Below are positions 15,934 through 24,429 of a DNA stretch of 64,000 nt, in pieces. Numbering within the stretch: the first letter of the stretch is position 1; each line of letters starts with the position of its first letter. The position numbers and the translations under genes were made by a program. The stretch is from Micromonospora_J zhanjiangensis (GTDB taxonomy: Bacteria; Actinomycetota; Actinomycetes; Mycobacteriales; Micromonosporaceae). The stretch is taken from the NCBI RefSeq assembly GCF_042650605.1, contig NZ_JBHSBN010000002.1, forward strand, positions 496,001 through 560,000. The letters run 5' to 3'. The notes under the pieces were generated by a model. That model saw only the letters and a list, made by a program, of their open reading frames with translations. It did not search any database and was not told where the DNA came from.

Positions 15934-16838
15934 CCACCATGTCGACCCTCCCCGCGCCGGCGGCCGCTCCCGGGCCGAAGGTGCCACCCCGGCGCCGCAA
16001 GGTCGCCCCCGGCAGCCGGCTGTGGCAGGCGAGCCCGCTCACCTACCTGGCGCTGATCCTGGGCAGTGTCCTGTCGATCTTCCCGATCGTCTGGTCGTTC
16101 ATCATCGCCTCGCGGGACAACAGCGCCGTCTACGAGCTCTCCCCGGTGCCCGGCGGTCAGTTCGGCGCCAACGTCTCCCGGATGCTCGCGAACGAGGACG
16201 CGGCATTCCTGTACGGCCTGGCCAACTCGGTCGTCGTCTCCACCGTCGTCACCATCTCGGTGGTCTTCTTCTCCAGCCTGGCCGGCTTCGCCTTCGCCAA
16301 GCTGCGCTTCCGGGGCAACAACATCCTGCTGCTGGCGATCATCATCACCATGATGGTGCCCACCCAGCTCGGCATCATCCCGCTCTACCTGATGATGGTG
16401 GAGCTCGGCTGGCGGGGGACGCTGCAGGCGGTGATGGTGCCGTTCCTGGTCCAGGGCTTCGGGGTGTTCATGATGCGCCAGTACGCCGCATCCGCGGTCA
16501 GCGACGAGCTGATCGAGGCGGCCCGGCTGGACGGCTGCTCCACCTGGCGGATCTACTGGAACGTGGTGATGCCGGCGCTGCGACCCGCGGCGGCGGTGTT
16601 GGGCCTGCTGACCTTCATGCAGACCTGGAACGAGTTTCTCTGGCCGTTCATCGTCCTCGACCCCAACACGCCCACCGTCCAGTACTCGCTGAAGGTGCTC
16701 TCCTCCGGCTACTACTCGACCGACTATGTGGCCCTGTTCGCCGGCACCACGCTGGCGACCGTGCCCCTGCTGATCGTGTTCATCGTGTTCGGCCGCCAGA
16801 TCATCGGCGGCATCATGGAAGGCGCCGTCAAGTCGTGA
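15930..16838 (+). CDS. cebG: cellobiose ABC transporter permease
   Basis: 302 residues; ATG overlaps the cebF stop. Six membrane segments and an EAA loop IEAARLDGCSTWRIYWNVVMP (~residues 194-214), the MalG-like permease. FMQTWNEFLWPFIVL and ATVPLLIVFIVFGRQIIGGI are typical of the C-terminal part of this subfamily. The stop overlaps the GTG of bglC. Confidence 0.88.
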   Translation: MTTMSTLPAPAAAPGPKVPPRRRKVAPGSRLWQASPLTYLALILGSVLSIFPIVWSFIIASRDNSAVYELSPVPGGQFGANVSRMLANEDAAFLYGLANSVVVSTVVTISVVFFSSLAGFAFAKLRFRGNNILLLAIIITMMVPTQLGIIPLYLMMVELGWRGTLQAVMVPFLVQGFGVFMMRQYAASAVSDELIEAARLDGCSTWRIYWNVVMPALRPAAAVLGLLTFMQTWNEFLWPFIVLDPNTPTVQYSLKVLSSGYYSTDYVALFAGTTLATVPLLIVFIVFGRQIIGGIMEGAVKS

Positions 16839-18268
16839 CCAACGCAGCAACCACCCCGCCCGGGAACCCCGCCGAGGCGAACGGACAGCTCCACTTCCCG
16901 GACGGCTTCCTCTGGGGCGTGGCCACCGCCGCGTACCAGATCGAGGGCGCGGCGGCCGAGGACGGTCGGGGCCCCTCGATCTGGGACACCTTCAGCCACA
17001 CCCCGGGCCGGGTGATCGAGGGCCACACCGGGGACGTCGCCTGTGACCACTACCACCGGTCCGCCGACGACGTACGACTGATGGCGGACCTGGGGGTCTC
17101 CTCGTACCGGTTCTCGGTGTCCTGGCCCCGGATCCAGCCGGACGGCTCCGGCGCGGTGAACCAGGCGGGCCTGGACTTCTACCGCCGGTTGGTGGACGAC
17201 CTGCTCGCGCACGACATCGAACCGTGGCTGACGATCTACCACTGGGACCTGCCGCAGGCGCTGGAGGACGCCGGCGGCTGGCCGGCCCGGGACACCGCGG
17301 CCCGGTTCGCCGACTACGCCCAGCTGCTCCAGTCCGCGCTCGGCGACCGGGTGCGGTACTGGACCACGCTGAACGAGCCGTGGTGCTCGGCCTTCCTCGG
17401 CTACGGCTCCGGGGTGCACGCCCCCGGCCGCCGGGACGCCGCCGCGTCGGTGCGGGCCGGGCATCACCTGATGCTCGGGCACGGCCTGGCCGTGCAGGCC
17501 ATGCGCGCGATCCGGCCGGAGAACCAGTACGGGGTGACCCTCAACCTGTACGCGGTCTCCCCGCAGTCCGACTCGGCGGCCGACGCCGACGCCGCCCGCC
17601 GGATCGACGGGATGGCCAACCGGTTCTTCCTGGACCCGGTCCTGCGCGGCCAGTACCCCGCCGACGTGCTCGGCGACCTGCGCCAGGTGAGCGACTTCGG
17701 GCACGTCCGGGACGGCGACCTGGCGGTGATCTCCACCCCGCTGTCCATGTTCGGGATCAACTACTACACCCGGTACGTGGTGGCCGCCGCGGACCCGGAC
17801 ATCGAGCGGGAGCCGTACGGGCGGGACCCCTCGGCCTTCCCGGGCAGCGAGGACGTCCAGTTCGTCAGCCGGGGCGTCCCGGTCACCGACATGGACTGGG
17901 AGATTGACGCCCCGGGCCTGCTGGAGACCCTCCAGCGGGTGCACCGGGAGTACACCAAGCTGCCGCTCTACGTGACCGAGAACGGCGCGGCGTTCCCGGA
18001 CAAGGTGATCGACGGCACGGTGGACGATCAGGACCGGCTGGCGTACTTCGACGAACACCTGCGGGCCTGCCAGGAGGCGATCACCTCCGGCGTGCCGCTG
18101 CGCGGGTATTTCGCCTGGTCACTGATGGACAACTACGAATGGGCGTGGGGCTACACCAAGCGGTTCGGGCTGGTCCACGTCGACTACGAGAGCCAGCGTC
18201 GTACCCCCAAGAGCAGCGCGAAATGGTATGCCGAGGTGATCCGAAGGAATGCTCTGCCCGCACAATAG
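16835..18268 (+). CDS. bglC: GH1 beta-glucosidase
   Basis: 477 residues from GTG 16835, overlapping cebG by 4 nt. The N-terminal FPDGFLWGVATAAYQIEGAA is the GH1 signature, followed by SWPRIQPDG, TLNEPW with acid/base Glu181, and YVTENGAA with nucleophile Glu382. GYFAWSLMDNYEWAWGYTKRFG near the end binds the glucose in subsite -1. There is no signal peptide, so it cleaves cellobiose inside the cell after import by CebEFG. Being last in the operon, it is under CebR. Confidence 0.93.
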   Translation: MTNAATTPPGNPAEANGQLHFPDGFLWGVATAAYQIEGAAAEDGRGPSIWDTFSHTPGRVIEGHTGDVACDHYHRSADDVRLMADLGVSSYRFSVSWPRIQPDGSGAVNQAGLDFYRRLVDDLLAHDIEPWLTIYHWDLPQALEDAGGWPARDTAARFADYAQLLQSALGDRVRYWTTLNEPWCSAFLGYGSGVHAPGRRDAAASVRAGHHLMLGHGLAVQAMRAIRPENQYGVTLNLYAVSPQSDSAADADAARRIDGMANRFFLDPVLRGQYPADVLGDLRQVSDFGHVRDGDLAVISTPLSMFGINYYTRYVVAAADPDIEREPYGRDPSAFPGSEDVQFVSRGVPVTDMDWEIDAPGLLETLQRVHREYTKLPLYVTENGAAFPDKVIDGTVDDQDRLAYFDEHLRACQEAITSGVPLRGYFAWSLMDNYEWAWGYTKRFGLVHVDYESQRRTPKSSAKWYAEVIRRNALPAQ

Positions 18269-18353
18269 AAAAAGCTAGCCAAAAACCGGGGTCCCGGTTC
18301 CGGGCTCCCGCGGGGGTCCGGCGCCGGTCCACCCGACGCCGGAGGAGCAGTCC

Positions 18354-19400
18354 ATGACAACCCAGCGCACCCGTTCGCTCGGCCGCCCCACCCTGGACGC
18401 GGTCGCCGCGCGGGCCGGGGTGGGCCGGGGCACCGTGTCCCGCGTGGTCAACGGCTCACCGCAGGTGAGCCCGGAGGCCCGGGCCGCGGTGCAGCAGGCC
18501 ATCGCGGAGTTGGGCTACGTGCCGAACCGGGCCGCCCGGGCCCTGGTCACCCAGCGGACCGACTCGGTGGCCCTGGTGGTCTCCGAGTCGGGTGAGCGAC
18601 TCTTCGCCGAGCCGTTCTTCGCCGGCATCGTGCGGGGGATCAGCTCGGCGCTGCTGGAGACCCCGATGCAGCTCTGGCTGGCCATGGCCCAGTCACCGGG
18701 GGAACGGGAACGGGTCGAGCACCACCTCACCAACCAGCACGTGGACGGGGTGCTGCTGCTGTCGCTGCACGACTCGGACCCGCTGCCCACCCTGCTGGAG
18801 CAGCGGGGCCTGCCGACCGTGCTGGGCGGCCGGCCGGCCCGGATGTTGCGGCCGGGCGCCCAGCCGGCGTACTACGTCGACGTCGACAACGCCGGCGGCG
18901 CCCGGCAGGGGGTCGAGTACCTGTTCGAGCGCGGCCGGCGGCGGGTGGCCACCATCGCCGGACCGCAGGACATGGGCGCCGGGGTGGGGCGCCTGATCGG
19001 CTACCGGGAGGCCGTGCGGGAGTCCGGCCAGCCGCAGGTCGAGGACCTGATCGCGTACGGCGACTTCAGCGAGGAGAGCGGGGCCGCGGCGATGCGCCGG
19101 CTGCTGGCGGCCTGCCCGGAACTCGACGCGGTCTTCGTCGCCTCCGACCTGATGGCCTGCGGCGCGCTGCGGGTGCTGCGGGAGAGGGGCCGGCGGGTGC
19201 CGGAGGACGTGGCGGTGGTCGGCTTCGAGGACTCGCCGATCGCCACCCAGGCCGACCCGCAGCTGACCACCGTCTTCCAGCCGGTGGAGGAGATGGGCCG
19301 GCAGATGGCCCGCCTCCTGGTCGCCCGCATCCGGCACGACGACTCCCAGCCCACCCACGTCCTGCTGAACACCCGCGTCGTCCCGCGCGCCTCGGCGTAG
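18354..19400 (+). CDS. cebR: LacI-family repressor CebR
   Basis: 348 residues. Residues 12-60 hold the LacI helix-turn-helix (TLDAVAARAGVGRGTVSRVV, then PNRAARALVTQRTDSVALVV as the hinge); the rest is the periplasmic-binding-protein-like ligand domain (HVDGVLLLSL, VFVASDLMACGALRVLRERG, VAVVGFEDSPIA). Its place directly downstream of cebEFG-bglC and the two operator boxes upstream of cebE match the known Streptomyces locus. It should leave DNA on binding cellobiose. The 85-bp gap after bglC has only a weak hairpin, so it may be co-transcribed. Confidence 0.88.
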   Translation: MTTQRTRSLGRPTLDAVAARAGVGRGTVSRVVNGSPQVSPEARAAVQQAIAELGYVPNRAARALVTQRTDSVALVVSESGERLFAEPFFAGIVRGISSALLETPMQLWLAMAQSPGERERVEHHLTNQHVDGVLLLSLHDSDPLPTLLEQRGLPTVLGGRPARMLRPGAQPAYYVDVDNAGGARQGVEYLFERGRRRVATIAGPQDMGAGVGRLIGYREAVRESGQPQVEDLIAYGDFSEESGAAAMRRLLAACPELDAVFVASDLMACGALRVLRERGRRVPEDVAVVGFEDSPIATQADPQLTTVFQPVEEMGRQMARLLVARIRHDDSQPTHVLLNTRVVPRASA

Positions 19401-19406
19401 CTGCGC

Positions 19407-20618
19407 TCAGCTCCAGCGGCGCAGTTCGCGGCGGGCCAGCGAGGCGCGGTGCACCTCGTCCGGGCCGTCGGCCAGGCGTAACGTCCGGGCCTGGGCCCAG
19501 AGGGCGGCCAGCGGGGTGTCCTGGCTGACGCCGGCGCCGCCGTACGCCTGGATCGCCTTGTCGATGACCCACTCGGCCATCGCCGGAGTGGCGATCTTGA
19601 TGGCCTGGATCTCGGTGTGCGCGCCCTTGTTGCCGACGGTGTCCATCAACCAGGCGGTCTTGAGCACCAGCAGCCGGGCCTGCTCGATGCGGACCCGGGA
19701 CTCGGCGATCCAGTCCCGGACCACGCCCTGCTCGGCCAGCGGCCGGCCGAACGCGACCCGCTCCGAGGTACGCCGGCAGAGCAGTTCGAGGGCCCGTTCG
19801 GCCATTCCGATCAGCCGCATGCAGTGGTGGATCCGGCCCGGGCCGAGCCGCGCCTGGGCGATCGCGAAACCGTCGCCCGCGCCCCCGATCAGGTTGGCCG
19901 CCGGCACCCGTACCCCGTCGAAACTGATCTCGGCGTGCCCGCCGTGCGGACCGTCGGTGTAGCCGAACACGGTCATCCCGCGGCGCACGGTCACGCCCGG
20001 GGTGTCCCGGGGCACCAGCACCATGCTCTGCTGGCGGTGCCGGTCGGCGTCCGGATCGGTCTTGCCCATCACGATGAAGATCTCGCAGCGCCGGTCCATC
20101 GCCCCGGACGACCACCACTTCCGGCCGTCCACGACGTACTCGTCGCCGTCCCGGCGGATCCGGGTGGCGATGTTGGTGGCGTCGGACGAGGCCACCTCCG
20201 GCTCGGTCATGCAGAACGCCGACCGGATCTCGCCCGCCAGCAGCGGACGCAGCCAGCGCTCCCGTTGCTCCGCCGAGCCGAACTCGGCCAGCAGCTCCAT
20301 GTTGCCGGTGTCCGGCGCGGCGCAGTTCAGGGCCTCCGGGGCCAGGTGCGGACTGCGGCCGGTCAGCTCCGCGAGGGGGGCGTACTGCAGGTTGGTCAGC
20401 CCGGCCCCGTACCGCGGGTCGGGCAGGAACAGGTTCCACAGGCCGCGCCGGCGGGCCTCCGCCTTCAGGTCCGCCAACACCGGGGTACGGGTCCACGGGT
20501 CGTCCGCCGCGGCGACCTGCTCGGCGTGCACCGCCTCGGCCGGGTAGACCCGGTCGAGCAGGAAGTCGTTGAGCGTGTCGTACAGCTCGGCGGTACGGGC
20601 GTCGAACTCGAAATCCAT
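19407..20618 (-). CDS. acyl-CoA dehydrogenase (ACAD10/11-like)
   Basis: 403 residues. FCMTEPEVASSDATNIATRI is the FAD/acyl-CoA loop; MTVFGYTDGPHGGHAEISFD, then RLGPGRIHHCMRLIGMAERA and the C-terminal IQAYGGAGVSQDTPLAALWA are characteristic of this subfamily. It oxidises an acyl-CoA using FAD. In many actinobacteria this gene sits beside an APH-type kinase, as here (15-bp gap to the next gene upstream on the same strand); in mammals the two are one protein, ACAD10/11, which handles 4-hydroxy acids through phosphorylation. The same pathway here is inference. Confidence 0.85.
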   Translation of the reverse strand: MDFEFDARTAELYDTLNDFLLDRVYPAEAVHAEQVAAADDPWTRTPVLADLKAEARRRGLWNLFLPDPRYGAGLTNLQYAPLAELTGRSPHLAPEALNCAAPDTGNMELLAEFGSAEQRERWLRPLLAGEIRSAFCMTEPEVASSDATNIATRIRRDGDEYVVDGRKWWSSGAMDRRCEIFIVMGKTDPDADRHRQQSMVLVPRDTPGVTVRRGMTVFGYTDGPHGGHAEISFDGVRVPAANLIGGAGDGFAIAQARLGPGRIHHCMRLIGMAERALELLCRRTSERVAFGRPLAEQGVVRDWIAESRVRIEQARLLVLKTAWLMDTVGNKGAHTEIQAIKIATPAMAEWVIDKAIQAYGGAGVSQDTPLAALWAQARTLRLADGPDEVHRASLARRELRRWS

Positions 20619-20633
20619 CGCGGATCTGTCCCC

Positions 20634-21791
20634 TCAGCTGTCCCTGGTGGCGGTGAGCCCGTGCTCGATCAGCGGTGGCACCATCTCGCCGATCCGGTCG
20701 AAGCCCTCGCCCAGGGTCTGCCCGAGGGTGTGCCGGTAGTGGATGCCCTCGCAGATCACGGCGAGCTTGAAGCAGCCCAGCGCGACGTGCCAGTGCAGCG
20801 GGCCGACGTCGACGTCGCTGCGGCGGGCGTACCGGTCGATCAGCTCGGCGCCGGACGGGAAGCCGGCGCGCGGCCCCAGCCCGTCCGCGACCGGGTTGTC
20901 CACCGCCGAGTCGCTGTCGCCCAGCACGTCCCAGTAGGTCAGCAACAGCCCCAGGTCGGCGAGCGGGTCGCCGAGGGTGGCCATCTCCCAGTCGAGCACC
21001 GCCCGCACCCGCGCCCCGCCGGTCCCGGCCTTTGTCGGCGGGGCGGGATCGGCCAGCAGGTTGTCCAGCCGGTAGTCGCCGTGCACGATCCGGCCCGCGT
21101 TGGCGCCCTCCGGCGCGGTGGCGGCGAGCCGGTCGCGCAGCTCGTCGATGCCGGGCAACTCCCGGCTGCGGGACCGGTCGAGCTGGCCGCTCCAGCGACG
21201 CACCTGCCGGGCCAGGAAACCCTCCGGTCGACCGAAGTCGGCCAGCCCGACCGCCGCCGGCTCGACCGTGTGCAGGGCGGCCAGGGTGTCCATCATCGCC
21301 TCGGCCAGCCCGCGACGCTGCCCGTCGGTGAGCGGGTCGGTCTGCGCCCGGCTGCGGAACACCGTCCCGCCGACCCGCTCCATCAGGTAGAACGGCGCTC
21401 CGAGCACGGTCTCGTCGGGGCAGTGCAGGATCGCCCCGGGCACCGGTACGTCGGTGGCCGCCAGCGCGGAGATCACCCGGAACTCGCGGGCCATGTCGTG
21501 CGCGGTGGCGAGCACGTGCCCCAGCGGCGGGCGGCGCAGCACGAACTCGCGCCCGCCGGAGCGGACCAGGTAGGTCAGGTTCGACCGGCCGCCCGCGATC
21601 AACCGGGCCCGCGGCGCCCCGTCCAGCAGCTCGGGCCGGTGGGCGGCGAGGTAGCCGGCCAGCCGGTCGGCGTCCAGGCCGGCGGGCGATTCCCCGGCGG
21701 CCTGCCCGCGACCGGCGGCCTGCCCGCGACCGGCGGCCTGCCCGCGACCGGCGGCCTGCCCGCGACCGGCGGCGGCCCGATGATCAGTCAT
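20634..21791 (-). CDS. APH-type phosphotransferase (ACAD10/11 kinase-like)
   Basis: 385 residues. RLIAGGRSNLTYLV and FVLRRPP (ATP lysine) open the kinase-like fold; the catalytic loop is VHGDYRLDNLL (Asp as base) and the metal-binding motif is VLDWEMATLGDPLADLG. This is the subfamily that pairs with the acyl-CoA dehydrogenase next door. The N-terminus, before residue 40, is four copies of a six-residue GRGQAA repeat, which is probably disordered and unlike the family. A start inside the repeat or at a later codon is possible, since the true domain begins near GLDADRLAGYL. Confidence 0.8.
   Translation of the reverse strand: MTDHRAAAGRGQAAGRGQAAGRGQAAGRGQAAGESPAGLDADRLAGYLAAHRPELLDGAPRARLIAGGRSNLTYLVRSGGREFVLRRPPLGHVLATAHDMAREFRVISALAATDVPVPGAILHCPDETVLGAPFYLMERVGGTVFRSRAQTDPLTDGQRRGLAEAMMDTLAALHTVEPAAVGLADFGRPEGFLARQVRRWSGQLDRSRSRELPGIDELRDRLAATAPEGANAGRIVHGDYRLDNLLADPAPPTKAGTGGARVRAVLDWEMATLGDPLADLGLLLTYWDVLGDSDSAVDNPVADGLGPRAGFPSGAELIDRYARRSDVDVGPLHWHVALGCFKLAVICEGIHYRHTLGQTLGEGFDRIGEMVPPLIEHGLTATRDS
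21695..21766. repeat. 18-bp tandem repeat, four copies (minisatellite in the kinase N-terminus)
   Basis: Four perfect tandem copies of CGGCGGCCTGCCCGCGAC at 21695-21712, 21713-21730, 21731-21748 and 21749-21766, with a partial fifth. On the minus strand each encodes six residues (GRGQAA), so copy changes keep the frame. It is likely variable between strains. Confidence 0.9.
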
Positions 21792-21927
21792 CCGAACAGT
21801 TGATGTGAGGTCCGCCGGACTGTCAAGGGGTCAAGGTTTGCCGGAGAGACACTCCCATGAAACGGGGACGAAATGGTCACCGGGCAGGCTTTGCCTGGTA
21901 CGCCGGTGGTTCACCGGCCGGTACACG

Positions 21928-21969
21928 CCGGCGGAAGCCACCGGTACACCGCCGGTTGGCTTCCGCCGG
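21928..21969 (+). promoter_or_regulatory. large hairpin in the leader of the ACT-domain gene
   Basis: Perfect 12-bp stem, CCGGCGGAAGCC (21928-21939) with GGCTTCCGCCGG (21958-21969), continued inward by A-T and, after one bulged base, CCGG/CCGG. It ends 24 bp before the ATG at 21994, so it lies in the likely 5' leader. It could regulate the start or be a terminator from upstream. No known riboswitch was recognised. Confidence 0.45.
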
Positions 21970-21993
21970 TCGGCTCACGGAGGGGGACGACGC

Positions 21994-22725
21994 ATGTTGC
22001 TCAGGGTACGGGTGGCGTTGCCCGACCGGCCCGGCACGCTCGGCCAGGTGGCCCGCACGCTGGGCGTGGCCGGGGCGGACATCGTGCAGGTGGTCGTCCT
22101 GGAGCGCCTCGGCGGCCGGGCGATCGACGACTTCACCGTGGTCTGGCCGGGCACCGCCCGGGTGGAACGACTGCTCGCCGGGCTCGGCGCGATCCCGGGC
22201 GTACAGGTGGAGGGGATGTGGCGGGCGATGGGCGCGCCGAACAGCGGCGGTCAGGACGCCGAGCTGCTCGCCCAGGTCGCGGCCAACCCGCGGGACGGCG
22301 TCGGCACGCTGGTGGACGCCGTACCGGGGTTGCTGGCCGCCGACTGGGCCGCGGCCGCCGTCGTACCGGCGGACTGGGCGGCCCGCAGCGCCGCGCGGAC
22401 CGGCGACGGCGACGGCGGGGGCGGCGAACCCAGAGTGGCGTACGCGAGTTGGCGCGCCCCCGACGCGGTACGACTGCCCGAGGTGACCCCGCTGCGGGCC
22501 CGCGCGCTGGACACGCCGGCCGGCGTGCACTACGCGGTCGCCCCGTTCGGCCGGGCCGGGCTGGTGCTGCTGGTGGCCCGCGGTACCGAGACCGAGGAAC
22601 TGTCACCCGCCGCGTTCCACGTCACCGAGGTGGACCGGGTGGCCCAGTTGGTCCGCGCGGCCGCGGTCATCCTGGGTGACCGGCTCGACCTGGTCGGCGC
22701 TCCGCCGCTGAGCGCGACCCCCTGA
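21994..22725 (+). CDS. ACT-domain protein
   Basis: 243 residues from ATG 21994 with a GGAGGGGG site upstream. MLLRVRVALPDRPGTLGQVA followed by GADIVQVVVLERLGGRAIDD is a typical ACT beta-alpha-beta amino-acid-binding domain (residues 1-75). The second half shows no catalytic motif that I recognise. It resembles the N-terminal half of the ACT-GNAT protein encoded 290 bp downstream, so the two are probably paralogues with a common signal. The ligand is unknown. Confidence 0.7.
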   Translation: MLLRVRVALPDRPGTLGQVARTLGVAGADIVQVVVLERLGGRAIDDFTVVWPGTARVERLLAGLGAIPGVQVEGMWRAMGAPNSGGQDAELLAQVAANPRDGVGTLVDAVPGLLAADWAAAAVVPADWAARSAARTGDGDGGGGEPRVAYASWRAPDAVRLPEVTPLRARALDTPAGVHYAVAPFGRAGLVLLVARGTETEELSPAAFHVTEVDRVAQLVRAAAVILGDRLDLVGAPPLSATP

Positions 22726-23012
22726 ACCACCCTCGCGGGTCGTGGGGCCCCGCAGGGTGCGGAACCGGTCCGGTCGGGCCGGGCGGAACACTACGGACTC
22801 CGCCCGTCCCGACCGGCTGGTAACGCCCGGGCGCCCGTCGGCGCCCCTTTCAGGCGTCCCGTCGGGCGCCTTCTTCGTCGTTGTGGCACAACCCACACGG
22901 GTGATCCCGACACGCACGGAAGCTGTGCGGTCACCGCAATCGCTCGGAAACAGCAGCCGGGGAGCCTGGGACAGGCGCAAGCTTGAGCCTGGGGAGAAGT
23001 GGAGGGCCCGAG
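22726..23012. other. intergenic region with hairpins and a short palindrome
   Basis: No coding sequence is seen. GGGCGCC-CGTC-GGCGCCC (22829-22846) followed by CTTT is a fair terminator for the upstream ACT gene; a second, imperfect hairpin follows. GTTGTG-G-CACAAC (22880-22892) is a perfect palindrome of operator size upstream of the ACT-GNAT gene. Confidence 0.5.
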
Positions 23013-24101
23013 ATGGCACTCTGGCGGATCAGAGCGACGGTCGACGACCGGCCCGGATACCTGTCCGTGCTGACCGCGAGCCTCGCCCTGCGGAACGTCA
23101 ACATCCTGAGCGTGCAGGTGCACACCACCGAGGCGGGCGCGGCGGACGACTTCCTGGTCGACGCGCCCGACTCGCTCGGCGCGGCGGAACTGGTCGCCGC
23201 CGTGGAACGCGGTCGGGGCCGCAACTGCTGGGTGGCCCGTAGCGAGGCGAAGGTCCTGGTCGACCAGCCCACCCGGGCGCTCGGCCTGGCGGCCCGGCTG
23301 GTCCGCGACCCGGACGCGCTCGGCGAGTCGCTGCGCGCCCTGCTCGGCGCGAGCGCGGTGACCTGGCGTCCCGTACCCGGGCCGCGACGCACCACCGAGG
23401 ACCCGGCGGCGCCGGGCGGGCGCGGCTACGGCGAGCACACCATGTGGCTGCCCGACCCGAGCGGCGGGTCGTTCGAGGTGGCCCGGACCGAGCCGAGCTT
23501 CACGCCGGCCGAGTACGCCCGCGCGCAGGCGCTGGTCGAGGTCGCCGCGGCCGTCGGGCGACGGGTCGCCGAGCGGGTCACCCTGGTCCTGCCCGACGGC
23601 GCGGAACTGACCGTACGACCGGCCACCCGGGACGACGTGCCCGCGGTACGGGCGATGCACCGGCGCTGCTCGACGGCCAGCCGGTGGCACCGCTACCTGG
23701 ATCGGGAGGTCCCGTCCGGGGAACGGCTGGCCCGGCTGCTCGATCCCGCCGACGGGGTCAGCCTGGTGGCGGTGGCCGGCGGCGTGGACGGCGCGCCGGC
23801 ACACGTGGTGGCGCTGGCGAACCTGGTGGTCGAGGGCGACCTGGCCGAGGCGGCCATCCTGGTCGAGGACGCCTGGCAGCACCGCGGCCTGGGCGGCGCG
23901 CTGCTGCGCCGGTTGGCCGCGCACGCCGGCCGGACCGGCCACGCCGCGCTGGTCGTGCACACCGAGGCGGAGAACGCGGCCATGCTGCGGATCCTGCACC
24001 GCCTCGGCGCGGCCGGACCGTCCGAACCGGACGGCGGTCTGCTGACCGTTACGGTGCCGCTGACCCCGGTCACCCCACCCACCCAGCCCACCCCGCGCTG
24101 A
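23013..24101 (+). CDS. ACT-domain-GNAT fusion protein
   Basis: 362 residues from ATG 23013. Residues 1-75 form an ACT domain (WRIRATVDDRPGYLSVLTAS, NILSVQVHTTEAGAADDFLV). Residues ~200-350 are a GNAT domain (LTVRPATRDDVPAVRAMHRR at its start; the acetyl-CoA loop reads VEDAWQHRGLGGALLRRL). ACT sensing joined to acetyl transfer suggests amino-acid-controlled protein acetylation, as shown for Micromonospora/actinobacterial Pat-type enzymes with ACT domains; the target here is unknown. The last residues are Pro/Thr-rich. Confidence 0.82.
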   Translation: MALWRIRATVDDRPGYLSVLTASLALRNVNILSVQVHTTEAGAADDFLVDAPDSLGAAELVAAVERGRGRNCWVARSEAKVLVDQPTRALGLAARLVRDPDALGESLRALLGASAVTWRPVPGPRRTTEDPAAPGGRGYGEHTMWLPDPSGGSFEVARTEPSFTPAEYARAQALVEVAAAVGRRVAERVTLVLPDGAELTVRPATRDDVPAVRAMHRRCSTASRWHRYLDREVPSGERLARLLDPADGVSLVAVAGGVDGAPAHVVALANLVVEGDLAEAAILVEDAWQHRGLGGALLRRLAAHAGRTGHAALVVHTEAENAAMLRILHRLGAAGPSEPDGGLLTVTVPLTPVTPPTQPTPR

Positions 24102-24429
24102 CCGGGAGCGGCGGTCCCCGCCGGACCGGGCGTGGTCCGTCGAGTTGGCGTGGGCTCTCGGGCCGAACGTGGCCGGGTCGGGTCGGCCCTGGGTGGCCTT
24201 GGGATGGCTTGGGTTGGGTCGGTGTGCCGTGGGCCGGGGGCGTCGGCCGGTACCTCGGCGGGTATCAGGACCGGTCCGTGCGATGGCGGGTTGTTTTCCT
24301 ACCCAATCTCATGCGGGTGCTCGTTCGGCGGCAAGGGTCGGGAACGGCCCCGGGATCCAGCGGCATTTGTACCCGGATCCGTTCCCCGCATGGGCGAAAT
24401 TTATCGTACTGGTGTTCTAATCTGGGTCC
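24102..24429. other. intergenic region upstream of the DUF222/HNH gene
   Basis: No gene is seen. The left part is rich in TGGG-type runs without a clear unit. The sequence becomes A+T-richer over the last 40 bp, with TATCGT (24402-24407) and TCTAAT (24416-24421), either of which could be a -10 element. The second would start the message at or near the ATG at 24430, without a leader. Confidence 0.4.

Noticed and set aside
18270..18320. A terminator hairpin between bglC and cebR
   Set aside because: AACCGGG-GT-CCCGGTT is short and has no T-run; read-through into cebR seems at least as likely.
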